A stretch of DNA of 64,000 nucleotides from CAVQEK01 sp964596645 (GTDB lineage Bacteria > Bacteroidota > Bacteroidia > Cytophagales > Cyclobacteriaceae): the NCBI GenBank assembly GCA_964596645.1, contig CAZQVB010000006.1, positions 1 through 64,000 of the forward strand. The letters run 5' to 3'. The number at the start of each line of letters is the position of its first letter. The stretch's first letter is position 1. A program made the translations under genes and the position numbers. The notes under the pieces were generated by a model. That model did no database searches. It saw only the letters and a program-made list of their open reading frames with translations, and was not told where the DNA came from. This document shows, in pieces, positions 34,001-43,315 of this stretch.

Positions 34001-35605
34001 ATGATTCATACAACTTTTTACCTGCGATTATTTTTCATCTTCATCATCTTTGGGCAATGCTTTCCAGGATTCGGGCAGTTGCCTGATTCCCCTTATCGAA
34101 ATGTTGTCTTCATCGTGAGTGACGACCACAGCAGCACGGTGCTGGGCAGCTATGGCAATGACATCATCCGCACGCCCAATCTCGACCGGCTTGCTGCCGA
34201 AGGCATGCGCTTCACCAACGCCTATGCCAACTCACCCATCTGCAGCGCCTCACGGCAGTCGCTGCTCACCGGCAAATATCCGCATGCCACGGGCGTAAAC
34301 CTGTTGTTCACGCCATTCCCCGACAAGGGCAATGAAACCATAGCGGAGTACCTGAGCGACCGGAATTTCGGCACGGCGCTCATCGGCAAGTCGCATTTCA
34401 ACGACTGGATATGGGCACCGCTGTACCAGCACGGCCGGCCCGATCACGGCTTTCAGCGCTTGAATGATGGTGAAGGGTACCGGCAGTACCTGCGTCAGTT
34501 GCCAAAAGGTGAGTGGCCCTCTGCTGAAATAGAAACCTACGACAAAGCAGCAATAGGCAGCAGTATGGCCCTGCGCATGAACGCCAACAATCTGCCTGCT
34601 CCCTGCCACGACGAGCACTGCGAAGGCACTTATCTGGCACGGCAGGCCATTGAGTTTATGCAACAAAAGAAAGAAAGCCGGTTTTGCCTGTGGCTGGCCT
34701 TTCATGAGCCACACCAGCCGTATGCTTTTCCTGTAGAATATCGCGGGAAATATGATCCTGACGAGATGCTTCTGCCCCCCGGAAGTGCAGAAGACGATCG
34801 CTGGGTGCCGGCCATATATGCCGATATGAGCGAGAAAGAAAAGCGCGGCATTATCGCTTCATACTACACATCAGTGGAGTATATGGATAAAAATGTAGGG
34901 CTGGTACTGGATGCCATCGACCGGCTCGGGCTGCGCGAAAACACCCTGGTAATATACCTGAGCGACCACGGCTATCTTCTCTACGAGCACAAGCGCTTCG
35001 AAAAGCACACCATGTGGGCCGAAGCCGTAAAGGCACCGCTGATCGTTAGGGGGCGCGGTATACAGGCCGGAGCAGTCAGCGATGCACTGGTGGAGTTTGT
35101 GGATGTGGTGCCGACAGCCATTGAGGCTCTGGGATTGCCACCCATGCCCGAGGTGCAGGGTAGTAGCTTTATGCCGGTTTTAGCCAACCAGGCAGCGCAG
35201 CACCGCGAATATGTTTTTGCCGAATATCTGGAGGACAATACGGCCATGCTGGCCAGTGCTCGTTTCAAATATATTTTTTATACCGGAAAGAAAGACCTTG
35301 GCCTCAACTACCAGACAGGCCAACCTCCATCGGGTATATTTCAGCGGCTGTACAACCTGGAGAAAGATCCTAAAGAAGAGCATAACCTGGCCTACTTGCC
35401 ACAATACGATTCAATCGTACAAGGTTTTCAACATAAAATGTTGCAGCGCTTTCGACAAACCCATCCCGATGCCCACAATGAACCCGACAACATGACCACA
35501 CTGGGCAAGCTGGTGTGGTATTGCGAACCACGCGATGTAGGCCACGAGCCGGGGCTGGAGATCGAGCGCGTTTTTGAATATGTACCACCCAAAATCAAAG
35601 AATAA
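34001..35605 (+). CDS. Sulfatase, formylglycine-dependent, exported
   Basis: 534 residues from ATG 34001, chosen because MIHTTFYLRLFFIFIIFGQC begins a normal signal peptide; an upstream in-frame start adds a charged stretch. Metal site VFIVSDDHSSTV, formylglycine motif Cys81-Ser-Ala-Ser-Arg85 in the canonical form, LIGKSHFNDW and LSDHGYLLYEHKRFEKHT follow. It should remove sulfate from a glycan in the periplasm. It is almost joined to the next sulfatase gene (1 base between stop and ATG). Confidence 0.9.
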   Translation: MIHTTFYLRLFFIFIIFGQCFPGFGQLPDSPYRNVVFIVSDDHSSTVLGSYGNDIIRTPNLDRLAAEGMRFTNAYANSPICSASRQSLLTGKYPHATGVNLLFTPFPDKGNETIAEYLSDRNFGTALIGKSHFNDWIWAPLYQHGRPDHGFQRLNDGEGYRQYLRQLPKGEWPSAEIETYDKAAIGSSMALRMNANNLPAPCHDEHCEGTYLARQAIEFMQQKKESRFCLWLAFHEPHQPYAFPVEYRGKYDPDEMLLPPGSAEDDRWVPAIYADMSEKEKRGIIASYYTSVEYMDKNVGLVLDAIDRLGLRENTLVIYLSDHGYLLYEHKRFEKHTMWAEAVKAPLIVRGRGIQAGAVSDALVEFVDVVPTAIEALGLPPMPEVQGSSFMPVLANQAAQHREYVFAEYLEDNTAMLASARFKYIFYTGKKDLGLNYQTGQPPSGIFQRLYNLEKDPKEEHNLAYLPQYDSIVQGFQHKMLQRFRQTHPDAHNEPDNMTTLGKLVWYCEPRDVGHEPGLEIERVFEYVPPKIKE

Positions 35606-35606
35606 T

Positions 35607-37178
35607 ATGAGAGCTTTTTTATTTTCTATCTGTGTGCTTGCTATTTCCTGTTCAGTAAAGACAGAGCCGACAGAACCACAGCAGACTGACCAGAGGCCCA
35701 ACATCGTGCTCATCATGGGCGACGACATCGGCTTTTCGGACCTGGCCTGCTATGGTGGCGAAATACCAACGCCCAACCTCGACCGCCTGGCCGCTCAGGG
35801 TATGCGCTTCCAGCAGTTCTACAACATGAGCAAGTGCGAGACCACCCGCTCTGTGCTGCACACCGGCCTATACCGTGGCGATGCGCGGGCGCAAAGTATG
35901 GGCGGCCTGTTGCGCGATGCCGGCTACTCTGTGTATCACTTTGGCAAAGAGCACTTTCAGGAGTGGGTGCCACCACGCTGCTATGCCGAAAACTACGCCG
36001 ATGAGTCGGTCACTTTCTGGGCAACCACGGAGTTTTTTATTCCACCAGACAGTACCTTCGACAAGCCATTTTTTCGCAATGGTGTAGAGACGCCCGCCTG
36101 GCAATTGCAGTACGAACAGGAGCCTTTTTATAAGACGGACATGTTCACCGATTACGCCGTGCGCTATTTGGACTCGGCCTATCAAAAAGATGCACCATTC
36201 TTTCTGTACATGCCCTACCATTCCGCCCACTATCCGCTTCAGGCAAGGCCTGAGGATATTGACCGCTTTCGCGGAAAATACATGGCCGGCTGGGACAGCC
36301 TGCGGCAGGCTCGCTATCAGCGCATGATTGCGCTCGGTGTGCTTGATGAGAAGCATAAACTCAGTGAGCCTACAAGCAATATCAACCGGTACAGGGGGCA
36401 CCCGGCTGGCGATGATGCCATCCGTGACATCATACCGCAATACAGGCCCTGGAATTCACTAAGCGAACAAGAAAAGGAAGCGCTTGACCTGGAAATGGCC
36501 GTTTATGCCGCTATGGTATACCGGCTCGACCAAAATATAGGCCGAATCATACAACACCTGGAGGCCAACGGTAAGCTGGACAACACGCTCATCATGTACC
36601 TATCTGACAACGGCTCATGCCCTTACGACAGCAACCGCGATTTTGAGCATGATCCCGGGCCTGCCGAATCGTACCGCACCCTCTCTGCGCCCTGGGCCAA
36701 TCTCGGCAACACACCGTTTCGTTACTTCAAGCAGTATGGCCACGAAGGCGGTGCCCACACCCACTTTATTGCCCACTGGCCGGCCGTCATAAAAGATGGT
36801 GGGGGCTTTACCGATCAGCCCGGCCATGTGGTAGACCTGATGCCGACCTTGCTGGAAATAGCCGGTGTACAATATCCGCAACAGACAGAGGCCGGACTCA
36901 CCCTTCCCTTAGACGGCACTTCGTTGGTGCCTGTTTTTCAGGGAGAAGAAAGGGAAGAGCCCGCTTATTTTGTCTCAGGGTTTTCAGAGCGATTCCCCAT
37001 GTACCGGCAGGGCGATTGGAAAATAGTGAAAGCCAATGGCGAAGCGTGGGAGCTGTACAACATAGCAGAAGACATGACGGAAAACCACAACCTGGCCAGT
37101 GAGCGGCCGGAGAAAGTGCAAGCGCTTAGCGAGGCATACGCGGCTTGGAAAGCCAGCCTTCCCGGCAAAGCAGAATGA
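35607..37178 (+). CDS. Sulfatase-like lipoprotein with noncanonical CETTR motif
   Basis: 523 residues from ATG 35607, giving a lipoprotein signal MRAFLFSICVLAISC. The fold is that of S1 sulfatases: IVLIMGDDIGFSDLACYGGE, TPNLDRLAAQGMRF, LSDNGSCPYDS and the C-terminal QGDWKIVKANGEAWELYNIA. At the formylglycine site it reads Cys77-Glu-Thr-Thr-Arg81, so Cys and Arg are kept but the usual Pro or Ala is Thr. Whether formylglycine-generating enzymes accept this is unclear. It starts one base after the previous sulfatase stop and is clearly in one operon with it. Confidence 0.85.
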   Translation: MRAFLFSICVLAISCSVKTEPTEPQQTDQRPNIVLIMGDDIGFSDLACYGGEIPTPNLDRLAAQGMRFQQFYNMSKCETTRSVLHTGLYRGDARAQSMGGLLRDAGYSVYHFGKEHFQEWVPPRCYAENYADESVTFWATTEFFIPPDSTFDKPFFRNGVETPAWQLQYEQEPFYKTDMFTDYAVRYLDSAYQKDAPFFLYMPYHSAHYPLQARPEDIDRFRGKYMAGWDSLRQARYQRMIALGVLDEKHKLSEPTSNINRYRGHPAGDDAIRDIIPQYRPWNSLSEQEKEALDLEMAVYAAMVYRLDQNIGRIIQHLEANGKLDNTLIMYLSDNGSCPYDSNRDFEHDPGPAESYRTLSAPWANLGNTPFRYFKQYGHEGGAHTHFIAHWPAVIKDGGGFTDQPGHVVDLMPTLLEIAGVQYPQQTEAGLTLPLDGTSLVPVFQGEEREEPAYFVSGFSERFPMYRQGDWKIVKANGEAWELYNIAEDMTENHNLASERPEKVQALSEAYAAWKASLPGKAE

Positions 37179-37255
37179 GTGCATAAGTCGACTGTGTGTG
37201 TGGCAATTCGACAGCGTGTTGACGTTACTAAATTTGAGAGAAAACAAAATTAAAG

Positions 37256-38173
37256 ATGCTGGAGCTGGGTTTTGTGAGCGCAATTTTGGCCAATCAATCT
37301 TTTGAAGAAGTCATCGATTTTGCATCGGCAAATGATTTTGGATGTGTAGAAATAATGTGTTGGCCAAAGGGCATGGCCAACCGCCGATATGCAGGTGTTA
37401 CGCATGTAGATGTAGACGAGCTGGACGACGACAAAGCAGCATATATTAAGGGCTATTTGAAGGCGCGCAAGGTAGCGATATCCGGCCTGGGCTATTATCC
37501 CAATCCGCTCGATGCCGACCCGGATAAGTCCGGGTTTTATCTGGAACACATCAAAAAGGTGATTCATGCAGCGGCGCGTCTTGGGGTGGGCGTAGTCAAT
37601 ACCTTTGTCGGTCGCGATCAGCACAAGAGTGTGGCGCACAACATTGGCCGGTTTAGGGAGGTGTGGCCGGAACTGGTGTCCCTTGCCGAAAAGAAAAAGG
37701 TAAAGATCGGGATTGAGAACTGCCCTATGCTATTTACAGATGATGAATGGCCCGGTGGCCAAAATCTCGCGACTACCCCGCACATCTGGGATCAATTGTT
37801 TCACATCATCCCAAGCCCATACTTCGGGCTCAACTACGATCCCTCGCATCTGGTGTGGCAACAGATGGACGAGGTGCAGCCCATTTACGACTACCACGAA
37901 CGGCTGCATCATATACATCTGAAAGATGCGAAGCTGTATCGAGATAAGCTGAATAAGGTTGGCATTATGGCCCATCCGCTGGCCTATCATTCGCCCCGGC
38001 TCCCAGGCCTTGGCGATGTGCGTTGGAAGAAATTTTTTGATGCCCTTCACGCAGTAAAGTACAAGGGGCCGGTATGCATAGAAGTGGAAGATAAAGACTT
38101 CGAAAACTCCGGCCGGGATATAGCCCGCGCTATACTTCAAAGCCGCGATTATGTGCGGCGGTTTATGGAGTAG
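37256..38173 (+). CDS. Sugar phosphate isomerase/epimerase (TIM barrel)
   Basis: A 305-residue xylose-isomerase-like barrel with metal-site blocks VKIGIENCPMLF, FGLNYDPSHLVW, LHHIHLKDAKLY and GPVCIEVEDKDF. It lacks a signal peptide, so it is cytoplasmic. It closes the GntR-sulfatase operon (77 bases after the sulfatase), suggesting it converts a sugar released from the desulfated glycan. Confidence 0.85.
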   Translation: MLELGFVSAILANQSFEEVIDFASANDFGCVEIMCWPKGMANRRYAGVTHVDVDELDDDKAAYIKGYLKARKVAISGLGYYPNPLDADPDKSGFYLEHIKKVIHAAARLGVGVVNTFVGRDQHKSVAHNIGRFREVWPELVSLAEKKKVKIGIENCPMLFTDDEWPGGQNLATTPHIWDQLFHIIPSPYFGLNYDPSHLVWQQMDEVQPIYDYHERLHHIHLKDAKLYRDKLNKVGIMAHPLAYHSPRLPGLGDVRWKKFFDALHAVKYKGPVCIEVEDKDFENSGRDIARAILQSRDYVRRFME

Positions 38174-38241
38174 GAGGAATTGAAAACATCACACCTGGAA
38201 AGTTAATTTAACCTTATTACCAAGTCAGATACATAACAGCA

Positions 38242-38799
38242 TTAATCTACTGTTTTTCTGTAATGACCTGTCAGGTTCAAAGTTTCCCATCCGTTTTTTG
38301 TATAATATGTTTGCTCAAAGTTAACGGTCATAAAAACACCATCGAATGTATGTGCAGCTAGAATGGTACCGCCATTAAGATTAGCAAGAATTTCAATTTC
38401 ATTGCTAATTTCATCAAAATTAAACTTGGCAAATAAACTAATAAGTCCATATGCTGTATAAAGATAATTACCCTGATCATCCGAAAATACATGGGTCCAT
38501 GGCGCCCACAAGAAAATACGCTGTTAATAAAAAACAGGATCCCAGTCGTATCTCACAGAATTAAATTCAAGAAAATAGCGGTCAATATTATCTTCCTCAT
38601 GTGTCTCTAAAATAATGTTTGTATTTGATTCGCCATCAAAATCCAAGTCTACTGCTGTAGCCGAGTGTAAGCTAATGAGTTCATAAATTCCGTCAAGCTT
38701 TAGAGAAAACACCTTTTCAGGTTCTGGGTCTTCTTTTTGGCAACTAAAATAGAGAATTTGAAATAAAATTAATGTCGTATAAAATTGAAATTTGTTCAT
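38242..38799 (-). pseudogene. Lipoprotein of unknown function split by one in-frame stop
   Basis: From ATG 38799 the frame reads MNKFQFYTTLILFQILYFSC, a lipoprotein signal, then QKEDPEPEKVFSLKLDGIYE and on to DWDPVFY, where TAA stops it at about 38522. The same frame continues immediately QRIFLWAPWTHVFSDDQGNY and runs to 38242. No base is missing, so a single substitution would restore a 185-residue protein. The gene is AT-rich. The interruption may be real or a sequencing error. No domain is recognised. Confidence 0.6.
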
Positions 38800-39147
38800 A
38801 TAATTGGCGTAACGTATGCACTTTAAACCTTCCTTTAGATCAGGATGTCCGTCTTCTGTTCGATCGTTGATTTTTTGATCAGTAGCCATGGCAATACCCA
38901 AAGTATGTAAAAAAGCTTTACTTGGCGTTGACAGTGTATTGTAGTAATATAATCCCTATGCGAGCCGTCATAAGACAATTTTATATAATACCTCGTGGTT
39001 ATATGTAGTAAAAACTACAAAATTCGAGCGTGATGTAAAGCGTATAATGACTATGAGATTAAGATAGTCCTTTTTATTTGCATTAAATTATTCAAAACGG
39101 TTTATTGTTTCACAGGAAAACAACGCACCTTCTAAGCTTGAGAGAAT

Positions 39148-40431
39148 ATGAACAAACCCAGCACAACAAGACGAACATTTCTAAAAACATCGGGCACCGT
39201 GGCGGCTGCTTCGGCTTTGTATTCTGCCCAACCGCTATTTGCGCGGCAGCGCGATCAGACGATCAAAATAGGGCTGATCGGTTGTGGTGGGCGTGGTACC
39301 GGTGCGGCCAACCAGGCGCTGAATGCCGACCCCAACGTGGTGCTCACGGCTATGGCCGATGTTTTCGAAGACCGGCTGAATGAATCGTATCAGCATCTGC
39401 TGACGGCCCATCCGGAGCGGGTAAAGGTAGCGCCGGCAGCGCGTCATGTTGGCTTTGAGGGTGCCGATAAAGTGATCAACTCCGATGTGGACGTGGTGCT
39501 GCTGGCCACTCCGCCGTACTTCAGGCCTGAGCACATAGAGAAGGTTATAGGGGCAGGCAAGCATCTATTCACCGAAAAGCCCATGGCGGTAGATGCCCCG
39601 GGGGTACGCCGTGTGATGGCTGCCGTGCAGCAAGCCAGAGAGAAGGAGCTTTCTGTGGTTTCCGGTTTTTGCTGGCGGTATCATTTGCCCAAGCGTGCCA
39701 CCTTTGGCCAGGTGCATCATGGGGCTATAGGCGATGTGCGTACCGTATACAACACCTACAATACGGGGGCCCTTTGGCTGCGCGATGTAGAGCCCGCGTG
39801 GTCGCCACTGATGAAGAACTTGCGCAACTGGCTCTACTACAACTGGCTGTCGGGCGATCACATTACGGAGCAGGCCGTACACAGCCTCGACATGATGAGC
39901 TGGGCCATGGGCGACAAGGCGCCATTGAGCGCCACCGGTACCGGCGGCCGCCAGAGCCGAACAGGCGAGGAATACGGCAATGTGTATGATCACTTTGCCA
40001 TCGTGTACGACTATGAAGACGGCGCCAGGGGTTTCCACTTTTCTCGCCAGCAAAAGGACTGCAGTACCAGCTATGCTGTAGATATACAGGGCACAGAAGG
40101 CAGTTGCCATATCGACTGCCCGCGCAATAAGCACATCATTCGTGGCAGGAAAGACTGGCAATACTCTGGTGAAGACAACAACATGTACCAACAGGAGCAT
40201 GATGAACTGTTTGCAGCGATACGGGCCGGCCGCACCATCAATGATGGCGACTGGATGATGCGCAGCACCATGTTGGCCATTATGGGCCGCATGGTGGCCT
40301 ACACCGGCCAAACGATCACCTACGAACAGGCGCTGCAGTCCGAAGAAAGGCTTGGGCCCGCTGAAGTGACGGCCAATACTGAATTTGCAGAACAGCCGGT
40401 GGCCAGGCCGGGCATTACGGTTTTTCAATGA
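39148..40431 (+). CDS. Gfo/Idh/MocA family oxidoreductase, Tat-exported
   Basis: A 427-residue protein with a twin-arginine signal: TTRRTFLKTSG (Arg8-Arg9), a hydrophobic segment and a cleavage region near PLFARQ. The Rossmann part reads IKIGLIGCGGRGTGAANQAL, the EKP block FTEKPMAVDAPGVR, and the substrate domain WLYYNWLSGDHITEQAVHSL. Tat export fits a protein that folds with its NAD(H) in the cytoplasm. Such periplasmic members act on glycosides, for instance oxidising the 3-hydroxyl or acting on N-acetyl sugars. It overlaps the next gene (ATGATGA). Confidence 0.9.
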   Translation: MNKPSTTRRTFLKTSGTVAAASALYSAQPLFARQRDQTIKIGLIGCGGRGTGAANQALNADPNVVLTAMADVFEDRLNESYQHLLTAHPERVKVAPAARHVGFEGADKVINSDVDVVLLATPPYFRPEHIEKVIGAGKHLFTEKPMAVDAPGVRRVMAAVQQAREKELSVVSGFCWRYHLPKRATFGQVHHGAIGDVRTVYNTYNTGALWLRDVEPAWSPLMKNLRNWLYYNWLSGDHITEQAVHSLDMMSWAMGDKAPLSATGTGGRQSRTGEEYGNVYDHFAIVYDYEDGARGFHFSRQQKDCSTSYAVDIQGTEGSCHIDCPRNKHIIRGRKDWQYSGEDNNMYQQEHDELFAAIRAGRTINDGDWMMRSTMLAIMGRMVAYTGQTITYEQALQSEERLGPAEVTANTEFAEQPVARPGITVFQ

Positions 40432-41333
40432 TGAAGCGTCGACAATTTGTTCAATACGCGGCAAGCAGCACCGCCCTATTAGGGACTATCGGTCTGCCGG
40501 CATTTTCGACCAATAGCGAAGCTCGCGCTGTGCCGATCAGAAAAAGTCTGAAATTAGGCATGGTGAAAGAAGAGCTTAGTCTGCTCGATAAATTTAAGTT
40601 GTTGAAAGATCTGGGCTTCGATGGGGTAGAGCCAGAAAGCCCCAACGCGCTGGATAAAAAAGAAGTGTTGGAGGCATGCGATAAAACCGGCCTGCTCATA
40701 CCTGGAGTGGTCAATTCAGAGCATTGGAAAAGTCCGCTTTCGCACCCCGACGCTGCCGTGCGTGCGCGGTGTGTTCAATCGATGAAACAGGCACTGGTGG
40801 ATTGCAAAGACTACGGAGGCAATACCGTATTGCTTGTAGCTGGCGTGGTCAATGATGAAATATCGTATGAACAAGCCTACCGGCGCACCCAGGAAGAAAT
40901 CAAAAAAATGCTGCCCCTGGCACATGAACTTGGCGTGCGCATAGCCATAGAAAATGTGTGGAACAACTTTCTGCTGAGCCCGATGGAAGCCGCCCGCTAC
41001 ATCGATGAGTTTGAAGACCCGATGATCGGCTGGTACTTCGATGTAGGCAATGTGGTGCGCTTTGGCTGGCCCGAGCACTGGATTGCTACACTGGGCCCGC
41101 GCATCTTGAAGCTCGATGTGAAGGAATACAGCCGCACCCGGCAAAAGGAAGAAGGATTGTGGGCGGGCTTTGATGTGCCGCTGCTGGAGGGCGACTGCAA
41201 CTGGCCATCGGTAATGCGCGCCTTGCGTGCGATCAATTACAGCGGCGGATGGATGTCGGCCGAGGTGCCCGGCGGAGACAGAGCACGATTGCTGGATATT
41301 TCGCAACGAATGGACAGGATCATTGCCAGTTGA
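40428..41333 (+). CDS. Sugar phosphate isomerase/epimerase-like protein, exported
   Basis: A 301-residue TIM barrel with an N-terminal MMKRRQFVQYAASSTALLGT segment that looks like a Tat signal. Metal-site blocks are VRIAIENVWNNFLLSP, IGWYFDVGNVVRFGW, ILKLDVKEYSRT and GWMSAEVPGGDR. Translation is coupled to the Gfo/Idh/MocA gene by a 4-base overlap. A periplasmic isomerase-like barrel beside a periplasmic oxidoreductase suggests successive steps on the same glycoside. Confidence 0.85.
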   Translation: MMKRRQFVQYAASSTALLGTIGLPAFSTNSEARAVPIRKSLKLGMVKEELSLLDKFKLLKDLGFDGVEPESPNALDKKEVLEACDKTGLLIPGVVNSEHWKSPLSHPDAAVRARCVQSMKQALVDCKDYGGNTVLLVAGVVNDEISYEQAYRRTQEEIKKMLPLAHELGVRIAIENVWNNFLLSPMEAARYIDEFEDPMIGWYFDVGNVVRFGWPEHWIATLGPRILKLDVKEYSRTRQKEEGLWAGFDVPLLEGDCNWPSVMRALRAINYSGGWMSAEVPGGDRARLLDISQRMDRIIAS

Positions 41334-41351
41334 GCAATTGCATGCCTTCCA

Positions 41352-42032
41352 TTAATTTTCGTCGTGCTCTATGGAGAAGTAGCCATGATTGAAACTCAGC
41401 GCCAATTCAGGCATTCCGGCATTTTTCAATACCATACGGTAGGGCATGGGCAAAGCCACGTCGCCAGCAGGAATCCACGTCTTGTTCTTGTAGTTGACCA
41501 GTATGAATAAACCTTGTTCATCGCCCGCTGCCAGGAAGTCTTCACCATGGCGGTCGTACTCCTGAATATTGAGGTACTGCTGCAAATAAAAAAAAGCTGA
41601 GGCCACGTTGCGCACCGGCGTGCCTATCTCGCTCACCGACACAATCTGCGCTGGTGAGAACGCTTCATTGCTGTGTATATCAATGCCTTGGCGGGCTATG
41701 AACTCAATGATGTTTTTATCCGCGTCGTGAAAGTAGATCGATTTCGCCTGCCAGCTTTCAAAGTTGACCAGCTTCTCGTTTTGATAAGGCAACACATCTA
41801 CACGATGCTCCAGCCATAGCAAGGCATCCTCTGCTTTGTTTGAAGGAATATTGAAGGCAAGATGATAAGGTGCAGCCGCTTCACCTTCCTCAAACTGTAG
41901 CTGTGACTGCCCCGCCTGTACGGTAAAGCTCTGGCTGTTTTCGCGGATCAGCCCAAAGCCCATTTTATTGATATAAAAATTGCGAAGACGCTCAACGGAT
42001 GGTGTGTAAAGTGTGACTGATTTAACAAGCAT
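41352..42032 (-). CDS. VOC family (glyoxalase/dioxygenase superfamily) protein
   Basis: A 226-residue protein with two VOC modules. The first reads VKSVTLYTPSVERLRNFYIN, then MGFGLIRE and YFHDADKNIIEFIARQ; the second has VSEIGTPVRNVASAFFYLQQ. The fold is used by glyoxalases, dioxygenases and drug-resistance proteins. The specific reaction is not assignable. It is monocistronic and converges with the isomerase gene 18 bases away. Confidence 0.82.
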   Translation of the reverse strand: MLVKSVTLYTPSVERLRNFYINKMGFGLIRENSQSFTVQAGQSQLQFEEGEAAAPYHLAFNIPSNKAEDALLWLEHRVDVLPYQNEKLVNFESWQAKSIYFHDADKNIIEFIARQGIDIHSNEAFSPAQIVSVSEIGTPVRNVASAFFYLQQYLNIQEYDRHGEDFLAAGDEQGLFILVNYKNKTWIPAGDVALPMPYRMVLKNAGMPELALSFNHGYFSIEHDEN

Positions 42033-42197
42033 AATTCAATTAAAAATGATCTAAAGGCGGCTCAATAAAATACAATTCCATCAAAACGTCACTTATTCAA
42101 GCCGTTTTTACCCCAATATGTATCGCCACTACAATGCAAGAAAGATCAGCAGGTTGTTTTGGTAATGTGCCGTAAATGGGCACAACAACAATGGCGC

Positions 42198-43103
42198 TCA
42201 GGGTTTTTGTGCCGAAATCAGGTATAAGATGGCCCCACCAGCCGCATGGTAGTTTTCTCGAGAGATCCATTCCTGCATCCGCCGGGAGGTCAGCGCGTAC
42301 TTTTCATGATACTTTTCATAAAAACTGATGTAAGCATCGCCCAAGGCTTCAAAGTATTCCAGATCGCTTCTGCCTTCGGGGTGGCACGATTGCCCTTTCT
42401 CCCATTCGTGCAAAGTGGCTTTTTGCTCAGAGTTGGTGTAGGGTGGGTACAGCGGGATGGCTTTGTCGCTCAGGCACACATCAATGTGCTCAAAGCCGTG
42501 CCTGGCAAGGAGGCCCGGCACCAGGTCGCCGATGGAGTTGTCGCCCTGCCCCAGTTGTTTTTTGCCTTCTTCACAGATGAGCGCATATTTGATATGTTCG
42601 AGGGTTTCTTCTATGGTGTCGCGATCTGAAAGGCTGCTTTTGGTCAGTGTCTGCACCAGGTTGTTGGGTTCTGCGCACAGTACCAGTCCCCCCGGCTTCA
42701 GCACGCGCTTCATCTCCTGAATGGCCAGGTCGGGCTCCTGCAGGTGTATGAGCAGCGTCTGGCATGTCACCATATCAAACGATGCATCTTCAAATGGTAA
42801 GGCCTGCGCATCGCCATGTACCAGGCTGAGGCTGGCGCCAAACTCTTCAAAGTACTGCGCCATCCGCTCACTGCTTTTGGCCCATTTCCGGTCGCTGTCG
42901 AGGCCGGTGACGGTGGTAGGCCTCGCGAGATAGTTTACCAGCAATTTACTCCAATGGCATTGCCCGCAGCCTACGTCCAGCAGGCTGTTGTACCGGCCCA
43001 GGTCCAGCCGGGCAGCAATGAGATCGAGAAAATCCCTGTTCCACCAGTAGTCTCGGTAGGTGGAAAAATACTGCTCTGAATGTGCGGTGGATCGTTCGAT
43101 CAT
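42198..43103 (-). CDS. Class I SAM-dependent methyltransferase
   Basis: 301 residues from ATG 43103; the upstream TTG at 43112 adds only three. The SAM-binding motif is LLDVGCGQCHWSKLLV, followed by VTGLDSDRKW, LVHGDAQALPFEDASFDMVT and LKPGGLVLCAEPNNL. It is a small-molecule type of Methyltransf_11/25. The substrate is unknown. It is divergent from the FKBP lipoprotein gene. Confidence 0.88.
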   Translation of the reverse strand: MIERSTAHSEQYFSTYRDYWWNRDFLDLIAARLDLGRYNSLLDVGCGQCHWSKLLVNYLARPTTVTGLDSDRKWAKSSERMAQYFEEFGASLSLVHGDAQALPFEDASFDMVTCQTLLIHLQEPDLAIQEMKRVLKPGGLVLCAEPNNLVQTLTKSSLSDRDTIEETLEHIKYALICEEGKKQLGQGDNSIGDLVPGLLARHGFEHIDVCLSDKAIPLYPPYTNSEQKATLHEWEKGQSCHPEGRSDLEYFEALGDAYISFYEKYHEKYALTSRRMQEWISRENYHAAGGAILYLISAQKP

Positions 43104-43214
43104 TGTGTTCAACTATACTGGAATGATGTGTGGAAAAACAGGGATAATAAAAACTTGGTACTCGCCGGAGGCAGCCAATGCGTTTCATATGATTTTCCAT
43201 AGAATAAAACGCCT

Positions 43215-43222
43215 TATTTTTG
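43215..43222 (+). promoter_or_regulatory. Candidate -7 element for the FKBP lipoprotein gene
   Basis: TATTTTTG matches TAnnTTTG, 94 bases before the start codon at 43316; the -33 region is weak. Confidence 0.4.
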
Positions 43223-43315
43223 CACCGGCATGCCGGCAAGTTAGCCAACGGCTTACAACGAACCAACCCGGCGATGTGTCTTGCATCGGTGAAGAACTGA
43301 TAAAACTGCTGTGCT

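Noticed and set aside
39565..40464. 299-codon open frame on the minus strand
   Set aside because: Antisense to the Tat-exported oxidoreductase; no recognisable protein features.
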